NCBI GenBank assembly: GCA_017421125.1 | Contig: JAFOMZ010000098.1 | Location: forward strand, 1-38,584 | DNA length: 38,584 bases | DNA from: Solobacterium sp. | GTDB lineage: Bacteria; Bacillota_I; Bacilli_A; Erysipelotrichales; Erysipelotrichaceae | Reading direction: 5' to 3' | Shown: in pieces, positions 7,449 to 14,665 of the stretch | How positions within the stretch are numbered: the first letter of the stretch is position 1 | How the letters are laid out: each line of letters starts with the position of its first letter | Made by a program: the position numbers and the translations under genes | Notes under the pieces: generated by a model | What the model was told of the DNA's origin: nothing | Database searches by the model: none | What the model saw: only the letters and a program-made list of their open reading frames with translations

Positions 7449-8339
7449 ATGTATAAAAACAGTGCAAAGGCCTGGCTGTATCTGCTGCCGGCCCTGATCT
7501 TCCTGTCCGTCTTCATGATCTATCCTTTGTTTGATGTCATGATCTATTCGGTAGAGGAAGGCTACAATTCCGCTTCCCAGACATACTTCGGCGTCGGTGC
7601 ATACAACTACAGATATGTACTGCGCGACCCGTATTTCCTGCAGGCGGTCAAGAATACATTTATCCTTGTTATCATCACGGTCCCCGTTTCGACCGGCGTG
7701 GCACTGCTGATCTCATTGGGACTGAATTCCATCCAGAAGCTGAGGGACCTGTTCCAGACGATCTTCTTCCTGCCGTATGTCACCAATACGCTGGCAGTCG
7801 GCCTGGTATTCATGATCCTGTTCAAGAAGACTCCGTATTCGGACGGCTTCATCAACCTGATCATCAATGCCTTCGGAGGGAACACGATCGACTTCATCGA
7901 AGGACCGTACTGGGCAAAGATGTTTGTCATGTGCTTCTATACCATCTGGGTGGTCATGCCGTTCAAGATCCTGATCCTGACCAGCGCGCTGGCATCGGTA
8001 GATAAAGATCTTTACAAGGCAGCCAAGGTAGACGGCGCGACCAGCTTCCGGATCTTCCGGAAGATCACGCTCCCGATGATCTCACCGATGATCTTCTATC
8101 TGATCATCACCGGATTTATCGGCGCATTCAAAGCATACAGCGATGAAGTTGCGATCTTCGGAACCAATCTGAACGCCGCAGGTATGAACACGATCGTCGG
8201 CTATGTCTATGACATGCTGTACGGTGACAGCGGCGGATATCCTTCCTACGCGAGTGCCGCGGCACTGATCCTGTTCGCGATCGTTCTGACCATTACGTGC
8301 ATCAATCTGCTGGCCAGCAGGAAGACTACGGTTTCGTGA
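7449..8339 (+). CDS. carbohydrate ABC importer permease, MalF/UgpA type
   Basis: This 296-residue inner-membrane protein has six predicted membrane segments. The EAA-loop of binding-protein-dependent permeases reads KAAKVDGATSFRIFRKITLP, and it docks the ATPase. The short form, without the large periplasmic P2 loop of enterobacterial MalF, is usual for Gram-positive UgpA/MsmF-type subunits. The ATG at 7449 has AGGAGG five bases upstream; a GTG at 7443 lies inside that site. It pairs with the following permease to make the membrane channel. Confidence 0.92.
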   Translation: MYKNSAKAWLYLLPALIFLSVFMIYPLFDVMIYSVEEGYNSASQTYFGVGAYNYRYVLRDPYFLQAVKNTFILVIITVPVSTGVALLISLGLNSIQKLRDLFQTIFFLPYVTNTLAVGLVFMILFKKTPYSDGFINLIINAFGGNTIDFIEGPYWAKMFVMCFYTIWVVMPFKILILTSALASVDKDLYKAAKVDGATSFRIFRKITLPMISPMIFYLIITGFIGAFKAYSDEVAIFGTNLNAAGMNTIVGYVYDMLYGDSGGYPSYASAAALILFAIVLTITCINLLASRKTTVS

Positions 8340-8347
8340 GGTGGACT

Positions 8348-9226
8348 ATGACAACGATGAATGAAATTCAACAGGCAAAAAAGTCCGCTGAAAGAAGCCA
8401 GCGTATCCGTACGGTCATCACATATACGCTGCTTGTCCTGTGGGGACTGATCGTCCTGTTCCCGTTTTACTGGATGATCCTGACATCACTGAAGAGCTAC
8501 AGCGCTTATAACAGCGAATATATTCCGAAACTCTATACAACAGCCCCGACATTCCAGAACTACGCGGATGCGTTTACGGCCGTACCGCTTGCCAGATACT
8601 TCGGCAATACGATCATCTTTACGCTGATAACGACCATACTCATGCTGGTGGTAACGATCCTTGCGGCATTTGCTTTCTCAAGGCTGGAATTCAAAGGAAA
8701 GAACCTTGTTTTCACGATGTTCCTGGCACTTATGATGATCCCCAATGAGCTGGTCATCATCACGAACTTCGTTACGATCACCAACGCAGGTCTGAGAAAT
8801 ACGTTTGCCGGTCTGATCCTGCCTTCAGTCGCCTCGATCTTCTATATCTATCTGCTGAAGGAGAATTTTGAGCAGATCCCGGAGGAACTGTATAAGGCGG
8901 CGAAGGTGGACGGCACGAGCGATCTCAAGTACCTGCTCAAGGTCATGATCCCGATCTGCCAGCCGACGATCGTCACGATCACGATCCTGAAAGTCATCGA
9001 ATGCTGGAACTCCTATGTATGGCCGAGACTGATCACAGATGACGCAATGTACTTCCTTGTTTCCAACGGTATTCAGGAGATCAGGGAAAACGGCTTCGGA
9101 CGTGAGAACATTCCCGCCATGATGGCAGCGGTCGTTGTCATCTCGGTTCCGCTGATCATTCTGTTCCTGATCTTCCACAAAAAGATCATGGCGGGTGTTT
9201 CCCGGGGAGGCACGAAAGGCGCATGA
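8348..9226 (+). CDS. carbohydrate ABC importer permease, MalG/UgpE type
   Basis: This 292-residue second permease has six membrane segments. Its EAA loop reads KAAKVDGTSDLKYLLKVMIP, and LFPFYWMILTSLK near the N-terminus is typical of MalG/UgpE/AraQ. The ATG at 8348 lies four bases after a GAGGTGG ribosome binding site that overlaps the upstream stop; ATG 8357 is an alternative. Its TGA overlaps the ATG of the binding-protein gene, so translation of the two is probably coupled. Confidence 0.92.
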   Translation: MTTMNEIQQAKKSAERSQRIRTVITYTLLVLWGLIVLFPFYWMILTSLKSYSAYNSEYIPKLYTTAPTFQNYADAFTAVPLARYFGNTIIFTLITTILMLVVTILAAFAFSRLEFKGKNLVFTMFLALMMIPNELVIITNFVTITNAGLRNTFAGLILPSVASIFYIYLLKENFEQIPEELYKAAKVDGTSDLKYLLKVMIPICQPTIVTITILKVIECWNSYVWPRLITDDAMYFLVSNGIQEIRENGFGRENIPAMMAAVVVISVPLIILFLIFHKKIMAGVSRGGTKGA

Positions 9227-10818
9227 GAAACTCATTATGGAAATGGATCCTTGGCTGTGCCTGCGCGCTGTCTCTGACAGGCTGCCACGGATCGCAGGGC
9301 ATAGAAGCGTTTGCTGTACCGGATCAATTTGATGAATCAAAGAATTATGAGATCACCTTCTGGGCGAAGAACGATACCAACAAGACCCAGACAAGGATCT
9401 ACGAAAAAGCCATTACTGATTTTGAAAAACTGTATCCGAACATTACCGTCAACATGAGGCTGTATACGGACTACGGCAAGATCTACAACGATGTCATTAC
9501 CAACATCGCTACGAATACGACGCCGAATGTATGCATCACATACCCGGACCATATCGCCACTTATCTGAGCGGCACGAATGTCATGGTCGAACTGGACGAA
9601 CTGTTTGCGGACGGCAATTACGGATTCGGCGGAAGCCGGCTGAAGTATGACGGTCCCGACAGCAACGAAATGATCATGGAATTCCTGGATGAATGCATCG
9701 TCTCGGGAGCACATTATGCCATTCCGTACATGCGTTCCACGGAAGCTGTCTACATCAACAAGACCTACGTGGAAAAACTCGGCTATGAACTGCCTGAGAC
9801 ATTGACATGGGACTTCATGTTCGAAGTCGCCGAGGCTGCTACAGCGAAAGACGCGTCCGGCAACTATAAAGTCAACGGGCAGAAGGTCATGATCCCGATC
9901 ATCTACAAGTCCACCGACAACATGATGATCCAGATGCTGAAGCAGAAGGGCGCCGGTTATTCCAACGAGAACGGCGAGATCGAGATCTTCAATGATACGA
10001 CCAAAGAAATTCTCTATGAGGTCGCAAAGCACGCAAAGACCGGTGCCTTCTCGACATTCAAGATCTCAAGCTACCCGGCGAACTTCCTGGATGCAGGTCA
10101 GTGCATCTTCGCGATCGACTCAACAGCCGGCGCGACATGGATGGGCACATATGCACCTCTGTCGGACATCAGCGCGGATAAGTTTGTTGAATTCGAAACT
10201 GCAGTCATGACAGTCCCGCAGTTCGATCCTTCCGATCCGTATATGATCTCGCAGGGACCTTCCGTCTGTATCTTCAACAAGCGTGATCCCCAGGAAGTCC
10301 TGGCATCCTGGCTGTTTGCCCAGTATCTGCTGACAAACGATGTCCAGATCGCTTATTCGGAAACAGAAGGATATGTTCCGGTAACGATGAAGGCAAGAAA
10401 CGACGCTGCTTACCAGGATTACCTGGCAAGAAGCGGGGAAGACAATGATCTGCACTACAACGTCAAGATCGAAGCAACCCAGCTCCTGCTGGAGAACACC
10501 GAACATACATTTGTAACACCGGTATTCAACGGTTCCACATCACTGCGTGACGCGGCAGGGCAGATGATCGAAAATGTCACCAAATCAGTCAACCGCAAGG
10601 AAACGATCGATGAGGCGTACATGGAAAAACTCTTCAGCAATGTTTCCGCCCTGTACCGTCTGGATCAGGGATCTGCTGCCGGAGCAGAATCCAGGGAAGA
10701 CCTGGGTCCGCTGCCTGCCACAGCGAAATGGATGCTTGGCATCCTGGCTGTCACATGGGTATGCATCGGCGTGTATGTCCTGCGCATGCGGGCAAAGCAA
10801 AAGAAAGAAACAGCCTGA
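9223..10818 (+). CDS. carbohydrate ABC importer binding lipoprotein, UgpB-like, with C-terminal membrane helix
   Basis: This 531-residue extracellular solute-binding protein (SBP family 1) captures the sugar or glycerol-phosphate ligand. The lipobox is LTGC with the lipidated Cys at 21. The mature part starts with YEITFWAKND, and AIPYMRSTEAVYINK near residue 160 is a typical UgpB/MalE-family hinge region. Family members are usually about 430-450 residues. The extra length here is a C-terminal tail with a hydrophobic helix near residues 502-522 (WMLGILAVTWVCIGVYVL), followed by RMRAKQKK, which looks like a stop-transfer anchor. The protein would then be held at both ends. The start ATG overlaps the upstream TGA. 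The ligand cannot be told from sequence. Confidence 0.9.
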   Translation: MRNSLWKWILGCACALSLTGCHGSQGIEAFAVPDQFDESKNYEITFWAKNDTNKTQTRIYEKAITDFEKLYPNITVNMRLYTDYGKIYNDVITNIATNTTPNVCITYPDHIATYLSGTNVMVELDELFADGNYGFGGSRLKYDGPDSNEMIMEFLDECIVSGAHYAIPYMRSTEAVYINKTYVEKLGYELPETLTWDFMFEVAEAATAKDASGNYKVNGQKVMIPIIYKSTDNMMIQMLKQKGAGYSNENGEIEIFNDTTKEILYEVAKHAKTGAFSTFKISSYPANFLDAGQCIFAIDSTAGATWMGTYAPLSDISADKFVEFETAVMTVPQFDPSDPYMISQGPSVCIFNKRDPQEVLASWLFAQYLLTNDVQIAYSETEGYVPVTMKARNDAAYQDYLARSGEDNDLHYNVKIEATQLLLENTEHTFVTPVFNGSTSLRDAAGQMIENVTKSVNRKETIDEAYMEKLFSNVSALYRLDQGSAAGAESREDLGPLPATAKWMLGILAVTWVCIGVYVLRMRAKQKKETA

Positions 10819-10828
10819 TCATCAATTA

Positions 10829-10858
10829 TTCACAGCTTTCCGTTAATTCAGTTATAAT
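10829..10858 (+). promoter_or_regulatory. promoter of the OB-fold-like lipoprotein gene
   Basis: TTCACA (10829-10834), an 18-base spacer and a perfect TATAAT (10853-10858) separate this gene from the ABC operon. Confidence 0.6.
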
Positions 10859-10892
10859 GAATTATGTTCCATTGAAAGGGGGAACGATTATC

Positions 10893-11642
10893 ATGAAGAA
10901 ATTTACGAAAGTATTACTCTCATCAGTTCTTGTTCTTGCGGCAGGATGCGGCTCCAAGAAAGAAGAAGCTCCTGCAGCCGGAGCTGATTCAGCAAAATCC
11001 GAAGGCGTCATGACTTATGCAGAATACGCAGCTGCTGAACTGAATTCAGAAGTTACGATCGAAGCTTATGTTCAGGGCAAACAGTCCTGGTGGAATGACA
11101 CAGCTACTGTCTATACACAGGACGCTGACGGCGCATATTTCCTGTATGGAATGGCATGCTCAGAAGCTGACTATGAAAAACTGGTCCCGGGCCAGAAGAT
11201 CAAGGTCACGGGCTACAAGTCTGAATGGTCAGGAGAGATCGAGATCACAGACGCTACATTCGAACTGGAAGAAGGCAACTGGGTCGCAACACCGACTGAT
11301 GTTACGGATCTCCTCGGAAAAGACGAACTGATCGATCATCAGAACCAGCTGGTCTCCTTCAAGGACATGACAGTTGAAGCGAAAAAGGATGACAACGGCA
11401 ATGATGTCGCATTCATGTACAACTGGGATGGCTCCGGTTCACAGGGTGATGACCTGTACTTCGACGTCTCCAAGGACGGCAAGACATACACATTCACTGT
11501 AGAAGCATATCTCTGTGACAGCAGCACTGATGTTTACAAGGCAGTTGAAGGACTTGCAGTAGGCGATAAAGTTGATCTGGAAGGCTTCCTGTACTGGTAT
11601 GAAGGCGTTAACCCGCACATCACAAAGGTTACAAAGAAATAA
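10893..11642 (+). CDS. secreted lipoprotein with predicted OB-fold-like domains
   Basis: This 249-residue lipoprotein has the lipobox LAAGC with Cys at 19, followed by an Ala/Glu-rich linker. Two similar beta-rich units follow, about residues 40-135 and 140-249. Each begins with a segment of the type EVTIEAYVQG and contains GQKIKVTGY or GDKVDLEGFL, a pattern seen in bacterial OB-fold (NigD/YgdI-like or tRNA_anti-like) secreted proteins. No catalytic residues stand out, and the acidic, aromatic-rich surface would suit ligand or ion binding. The ATG at 10893 has AAAGGGGG upstream. It sits directly behind the sugar importer but has its own promoter and terminator, so a link to uptake is only positional. 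Confidence 0.7.
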   Translation: MKKFTKVLLSSVLVLAAGCGSKKEEAPAAGADSAKSEGVMTYAEYAAAELNSEVTIEAYVQGKQSWWNDTATVYTQDADGAYFLYGMACSEADYEKLVPGQKIKVTGYKSEWSGEIEITDATFELEEGNWVATPTDVTDLLGKDELIDHQNQLVSFKDMTVEAKKDDNGNDVAFMYNWDGSGSQGDDLYFDVSKDGKTYTFTVEAYLCDSSTDVYKAVEGLAVGDKVDLEGFLYWYEGVNPHITKVTKK

Positions 11643-11658
11643 CAATGGATCGCGGAAG

Positions 11659-11682
11659 CGGGAGATCTGATCTCCCGTTTTT
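11659..11682 (+). terminator. terminator of the OB-fold-like lipoprotein gene
   Basis: CGGGAGA pairs with TCTCCCG around a five-base loop, followed by five T. Confidence 0.8.
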
Positions 11683-11955
11683 CTTATGCGCAGACAGAAA
11701 AGGCTCCGGGTGAGCCTGTTCTGTGTCATGGAGGGGGTATGTCATAGTACCTTCTGAGGTACGGCTGCTTTCTGTTCTGATACATGTATTTTATGACGGT
11801 ACCGGTGGCTTTTCCTGTCATAAAAACAGATAATCATGACTGCTTTTGTGATTTTTGTGTGCTTGATTAATATCTTCATCCGGTACATGTTTTTTTGTGT
11901 CAAGTGCCTTCATTGGTTGTAAAATGATGATAAAGAATAAGGAGATAGAAATCAT
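11683..11955. other. intergenic region with one strong hairpin and a promoter for the DUF937 gene
   Basis: After the terminator, 11694-11724 forms a hairpin (ACAGAA/TTCTGT closing AGGCTC/GAGCCT, loop CGGGT) without a T-tail. From 11800 the sequence is AT-rich. TAAAAT near 11917-11922 and AAGGAGA before 11956 serve the next gene. No coding frame is convincing. Confidence 0.45.
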
Positions 11956-12759
11956 ATGAATTTACTGCAGCTTTTACTGAGCGCTCTGCTTACCAATTCT
12001 TCCGTTAATTCCATGTCCAAAAAGACAGGATTGACATCCATTCTTGTAAGAAAGCTGATCATGGCAGCTCTGCCCATACTGATCAAGTATCTGACCAAGA
12101 ACGTCCTTTCACAGGGCGGCGCAGCATCCCTGCTGAACGCTCTGACACAGCATACAAGCAAGCGTTCCATGGCTGAACAGATCGACGAAGTTGACGAAGA
12201 AGACGGCGGCAAGATCATCCGTCATATCCTCGGCAATGACGAGAAGAAAGTCGTAGCTGACCTGGCTGAAGAAACAGGACTGAAGGGTGAGGAAGTTACC
12301 AGAGGTCTGGCAAGTCTCGCACCGGCTCTGCTCTCCGCACTCTCTGCGGCAGCAGCTTCTTCCGCTCAGCAGCAGACAGCAGCCGCAGCAGCACCTGCAG
12401 CAGCTCCCGCAGCTGATCTGACAAGCCTTTTCAACACATTCGCAGGACAGACAGTCCAGCAGGCACAGGCACAGGCTCAGCAGTCTTCCGGTGCAGCAGG
12501 CCTTCTGAATTCATTGCTCGGCGGAACATCACAGGCAGCGGCTCCTTCCGCAAATACATCAGCCGGCGCAGGTTCCCTGCTCAATCTGCTCGGCGGAGCA
12601 GCACAGGCAGCAGCACCTGCTTCAAATACAGCAGCCAGCGCCGGTTCCCTGCTCAGTCTGCTCGGCGGACTGGGTCAGACTCAGCAGCCTGTCCAGCAGC
12701 CTTCTGCTCAGATGGACGGCACGCAGCTGCTGAACATCCTCGCTTCCATGATGAAATAA
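11956..12759 (+). CDS. DUF937 family protein with Ala/Gln-rich repeat tail
   Basis: This 267-residue protein has an N-terminal DUF937 (YidB-like) domain, about residues 1-130. It has the expected helical LLQLLLSALL start, a central GGKIIRHILGNDEKKVVADLAEETGL segment and LASLAPALLSAL. The second half is low-complexity Ala/Gln/Ser with three units of about 24 residues, each opening with a GxLLxLLGG-type core (GLLNSLLGG, GSLLNLLGG, GSLLSLLGG). No signal peptide or membrane helix is evident. DUF937 proteins have no established biochemical role; the helical glycine-leucine cores suggest self-association. The ATG follows AAGGAGA by nine to ten bases. The gene is monocistronic. Confidence 0.8.
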   Translation: MNLLQLLLSALLTNSSVNSMSKKTGLTSILVRKLIMAALPILIKYLTKNVLSQGGAASLLNALTQHTSKRSMAEQIDEVDEEDGGKIIRHILGNDEKKVVADLAEETGLKGEEVTRGLASLAPALLSALSAAAASSAQQQTAAAAAPAAAPAADLTSLFNTFAGQTVQQAQAQAQQSSGAAGLLNSLLGGTSQAAAPSANTSAGAGSLLNLLGGAAQAAAPASNTAASAGSLLSLLGGLGQTQQPVQQPSAQMDGTQLLNILASMMK

Positions 12760-12778
12760 TCAAAACATGCTTCAGATC

Positions 12779-12810
12779 AGGATCCCTCATCATGAGCGGA
12801 TCCTTTTTTT
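12779..12810 (+). terminator. terminator of the DUF937 gene
   Basis: AGGATCC pairs with GGATCCT, with an inner CTCAT/ATGAG extension, followed by seven T. Confidence 0.85.
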
Positions 12811-12857
12811 CGCAGAATAAACACTTCCTGTTATGAAACCATGGAAGGAGAACACAT

Positions 12858-13859
12858 ATGGAATTAAGACTAGGCTATGCTGCAGAACTGTACACATCTT
12901 TTCTGGGGATCAGTGCCGGCTCCCAGCTGGATATCCTGGAAGAGTGGTTTCCGGGCCTGATCATTACGGTCAGGGAGAGACCCGGGAAACAGGAAGCAGA
13001 GTATGCGGATATGGAATACCGGATCTATGCGTCGCGGGATCACGGAAAACTGTATTCCGGAGGCAGCAGAAGGATCGCCCAGATCACCGGCAGGCTGATC
13101 GGCACCGCAAAAGGAAACCAGGAAAAGGAGCGGAAGACAGCAGAACTGATCCGCAAGCACCTGGCAAACCTGATGGTGACGGACATGGACCTGCTGAGCA
13201 GTCTGAAGGAACATGTATATAAGCATATTGAAGCATTTACCGACGAACAGACAGACGCGTTCGGTGAGACCGTACTGCAGGCTGTTCTGGAAATGGCTGA
13301 AAACAGGGCAGAAATGGATGAGTACAGTAAGAACAGCGAGCCGTTTCCCATGGATGATGAATGCTTTGACGGGATCCTTTACAATGCAGCGTATCAGCTG
13401 ACTCTGTATGACAGACAGAGCCTGGCAACAGCTTATCTCTGGCTGCTGATCGGAGGACTTCTGAGAAATGAAGCAGGCAGGGTATTGAGAATGTTCGACA
13501 GCTCCATGATCGCCGTGCACAGACAGGCAAGTGAAGATGGAACACTGCGTGACAAGATCCATTTCCTGTTTTTCCCGGAAGAATACGAGCCGGTATATTA
13601 CGGGGACGCATTCGATCAGAGATTCCCGGATGTGGAATGGTACTGTGATCAGTGCCTGGAACATCTGAATGAACAGGAGGGCTTTGATGATCATCTGCCG
13701 GTATGGCAGTGCAGGGTATGCGGCTGGCTGAATGTTCTTGAACCGGATGAGATCTACGAAAACCGGGAAGACGCCCTGAACGGGATCAGGCGGAGCGATG
13801 CCCGGCGCATGGAGGAAGCAGTTGCCCGCAGAAAGGCGGAACACCAGGAAAAACCCTGA
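12858..13859 (+). CDS. uncharacterised protein with C-terminal zinc ribbon
   Basis: This 333-residue soluble protein belongs to no named family that I recognise. Residues 1-240 are helical and charged, with no motif I can name. Near the C-terminus are two CxxC pairs, C263/C266 (WYCDQC) and C285/C288 (WQCRVCG), separated by LNEQEGFDDHLPVW. This spacing and the LNxQxGFDDH linker are typical of small zinc ribbons found in many gut Bacillota proteins. After it comes a short Arg/Glu-rich helical tail. The ATG at 12858 has GGAG eight to nine bases upstream. It is followed after 71 bases by the MerR gene on the same strand. Confidence 0.7.
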   Translation: MELRLGYAAELYTSFLGISAGSQLDILEEWFPGLIITVRERPGKQEAEYADMEYRIYASRDHGKLYSGGSRRIAQITGRLIGTAKGNQEKERKTAELIRKHLANLMVTDMDLLSSLKEHVYKHIEAFTDEQTDAFGETVLQAVLEMAENRAEMDEYSKNSEPFPMDDECFDGILYNAAYQLTLYDRQSLATAYLWLLIGGLLRNEAGRVLRMFDSSMIAVHRQASEDGTLRDKIHFLFFPEEYEPVYYGDAFDQRFPDVEWYCDQCLEHLNEQEGFDDHLPVWQCRVCGWLNVLEPDEIYENREDALNGIRRSDARRMEEAVARRKAEHQEKP

Positions 13860-13930
13860 TCGTTTTGGAAATATTTTGGGCATGGATACAGTCTGAACCT
13901 TCCGCTAAGATTTGCCTGCAGGTAAGCAGG

Positions 13931-14317
13931 ATGACGGAAGAACAGACATACCGTTCCCTAAGGGACACATCGATCCATCTGTACAGTGTATCGGAGATCT
14001 GCGCACTCACGGGAGTGACCAGAAAGACGCTCTTTTACTATGACAGGACCGGTCTCCTGAAACCTGTATGCAGAACAGGTTCACAGAACTTCAAACAGTA
14101 TGACGCTGAGTCGCTGATGCGGCTCCGCATGATCCTGAAATACCGCGAAGCAGGACTGCATCTGTCCGAGATCTCGGCGATCCTTGATGATCCGGGCTGT
14201 GACAGGGTCATGGTGCTGAACCGGGCAATGGAGAGAATGCAGCAGGAATGCAGTCAGACAAACGATCAGATCATTCGTCTTCAGGCAATGATCGGAAGAA
14301 TACAGGGAGGACAGTAA
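13931..14317 (+). CDS. MerR family transcriptional regulator
   Basis: This 128-residue DNA-binding regulator has the MerR winged-helix core: YSVSEICALTGVTRKTLFYYDRTGLL, then a second-helix region FKQYDAESLMRLRMI and the L-x-L-x-E-I segment. A short C-terminal dimerisation coiled coil follows with no clear effector domain or metal-binding Cys set, so the signal is unknown. MerR proteins usually bind a spacer-elongated promoter near their own gene. ATG 13931 is preferred, with AGGT about eight bases upstream; a longer reading from a TTG at 13865 lacks support. Its stop overlaps the ATG of the next gene by one base. Confidence 0.85.
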   Translation: MTEEQTYRSLRDTSIHLYSVSEICALTGVTRKTLFYYDRTGLLKPVCRTGSQNFKQYDAESLMRLRMILKYREAGLHLSEISAILDDPGCDRVMVLNRAMERMQQECSQTNDQIIRLQAMIGRIQGGQ

Positions 14318-14568
14318 TGAAAGAAAAAACGATTCTCATGTACGGTACCTACAAAACATCCGAACTCGAAACACTCAAGGAACTGTATGAACAGGCATCC
14401 GCTGAGTATACAACGGGTTCGCATCTGACGCACAGAGGACTTACTTATTATGTGATCGAAGGGCATGTGACATCGTCACAGCAGGAACAGATCAAAGAGT
14501 CAGCTGATCATATTGCGAAGACAAATTACCACTGGGGGAAGATGACATTCAGCAGAACGGTATGGTGA
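14317..14568 (+). CDS. small protein translationally coupled to the MerR regulator
   Basis: This 83-residue soluble protein begins MKEKTILMYGTYKTSELE and ends in a Trp-containing tail. No signal peptide, membrane segment or catalytic motif is seen, and I do not recognise the family. The start overlaps the MerR stop (TAATG), with GGGAGG nine bases upstream, so the two are almost certainly co-expressed. It could be the effector or partner of the regulator, but that rests on position alone. Confidence 0.7.
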   Translation: MKEKTILMYGTYKTSELETLKELYEQASAEYTTGSHLTHRGLTYYVIEGHVTSSQQEQIKESADHIAKTNYHWGKMTFSRTVW

Positions 14569-14570
14569 AG

Positions 14571-14596
14571 AGCAGGGGAACATCCCCTGCTTTTTT
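14571..14596 (+). terminator. terminator of the merR-type operon
   Basis: AGCAGGGG pairs with CCCCTGCT around a five-base loop, followed by T6. Confidence 0.85.
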
Positions 14597-14627
14597 CCGC
14601 AGTCCGCAGGAACTGCTTGACACAAAG

Positions 14628-14658
14628 AAAAAAGGAACCGTTTATCCGCGGTTCCTTT
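14628..14658 (-). terminator. terminator of the DUF349 gene
   Basis: AAAGGAACCG and CGGTTCCTTT form a ten-base-pair hairpin, with a T-run on the minus strand just after the DUF349 stop. Confidence 0.85.
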
Positions 14659-14665
14659 ATAAGAT

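Noticed and set aside
12870-13883. Minus-strand open frame of 337 codons opposite the zinc-ribbon gene
   Set aside because: The plus-strand frame has a ribosome binding site and a coherent zinc ribbon. The antisense frame is Cys/Phe/Gln-rich with no recognisable domain.
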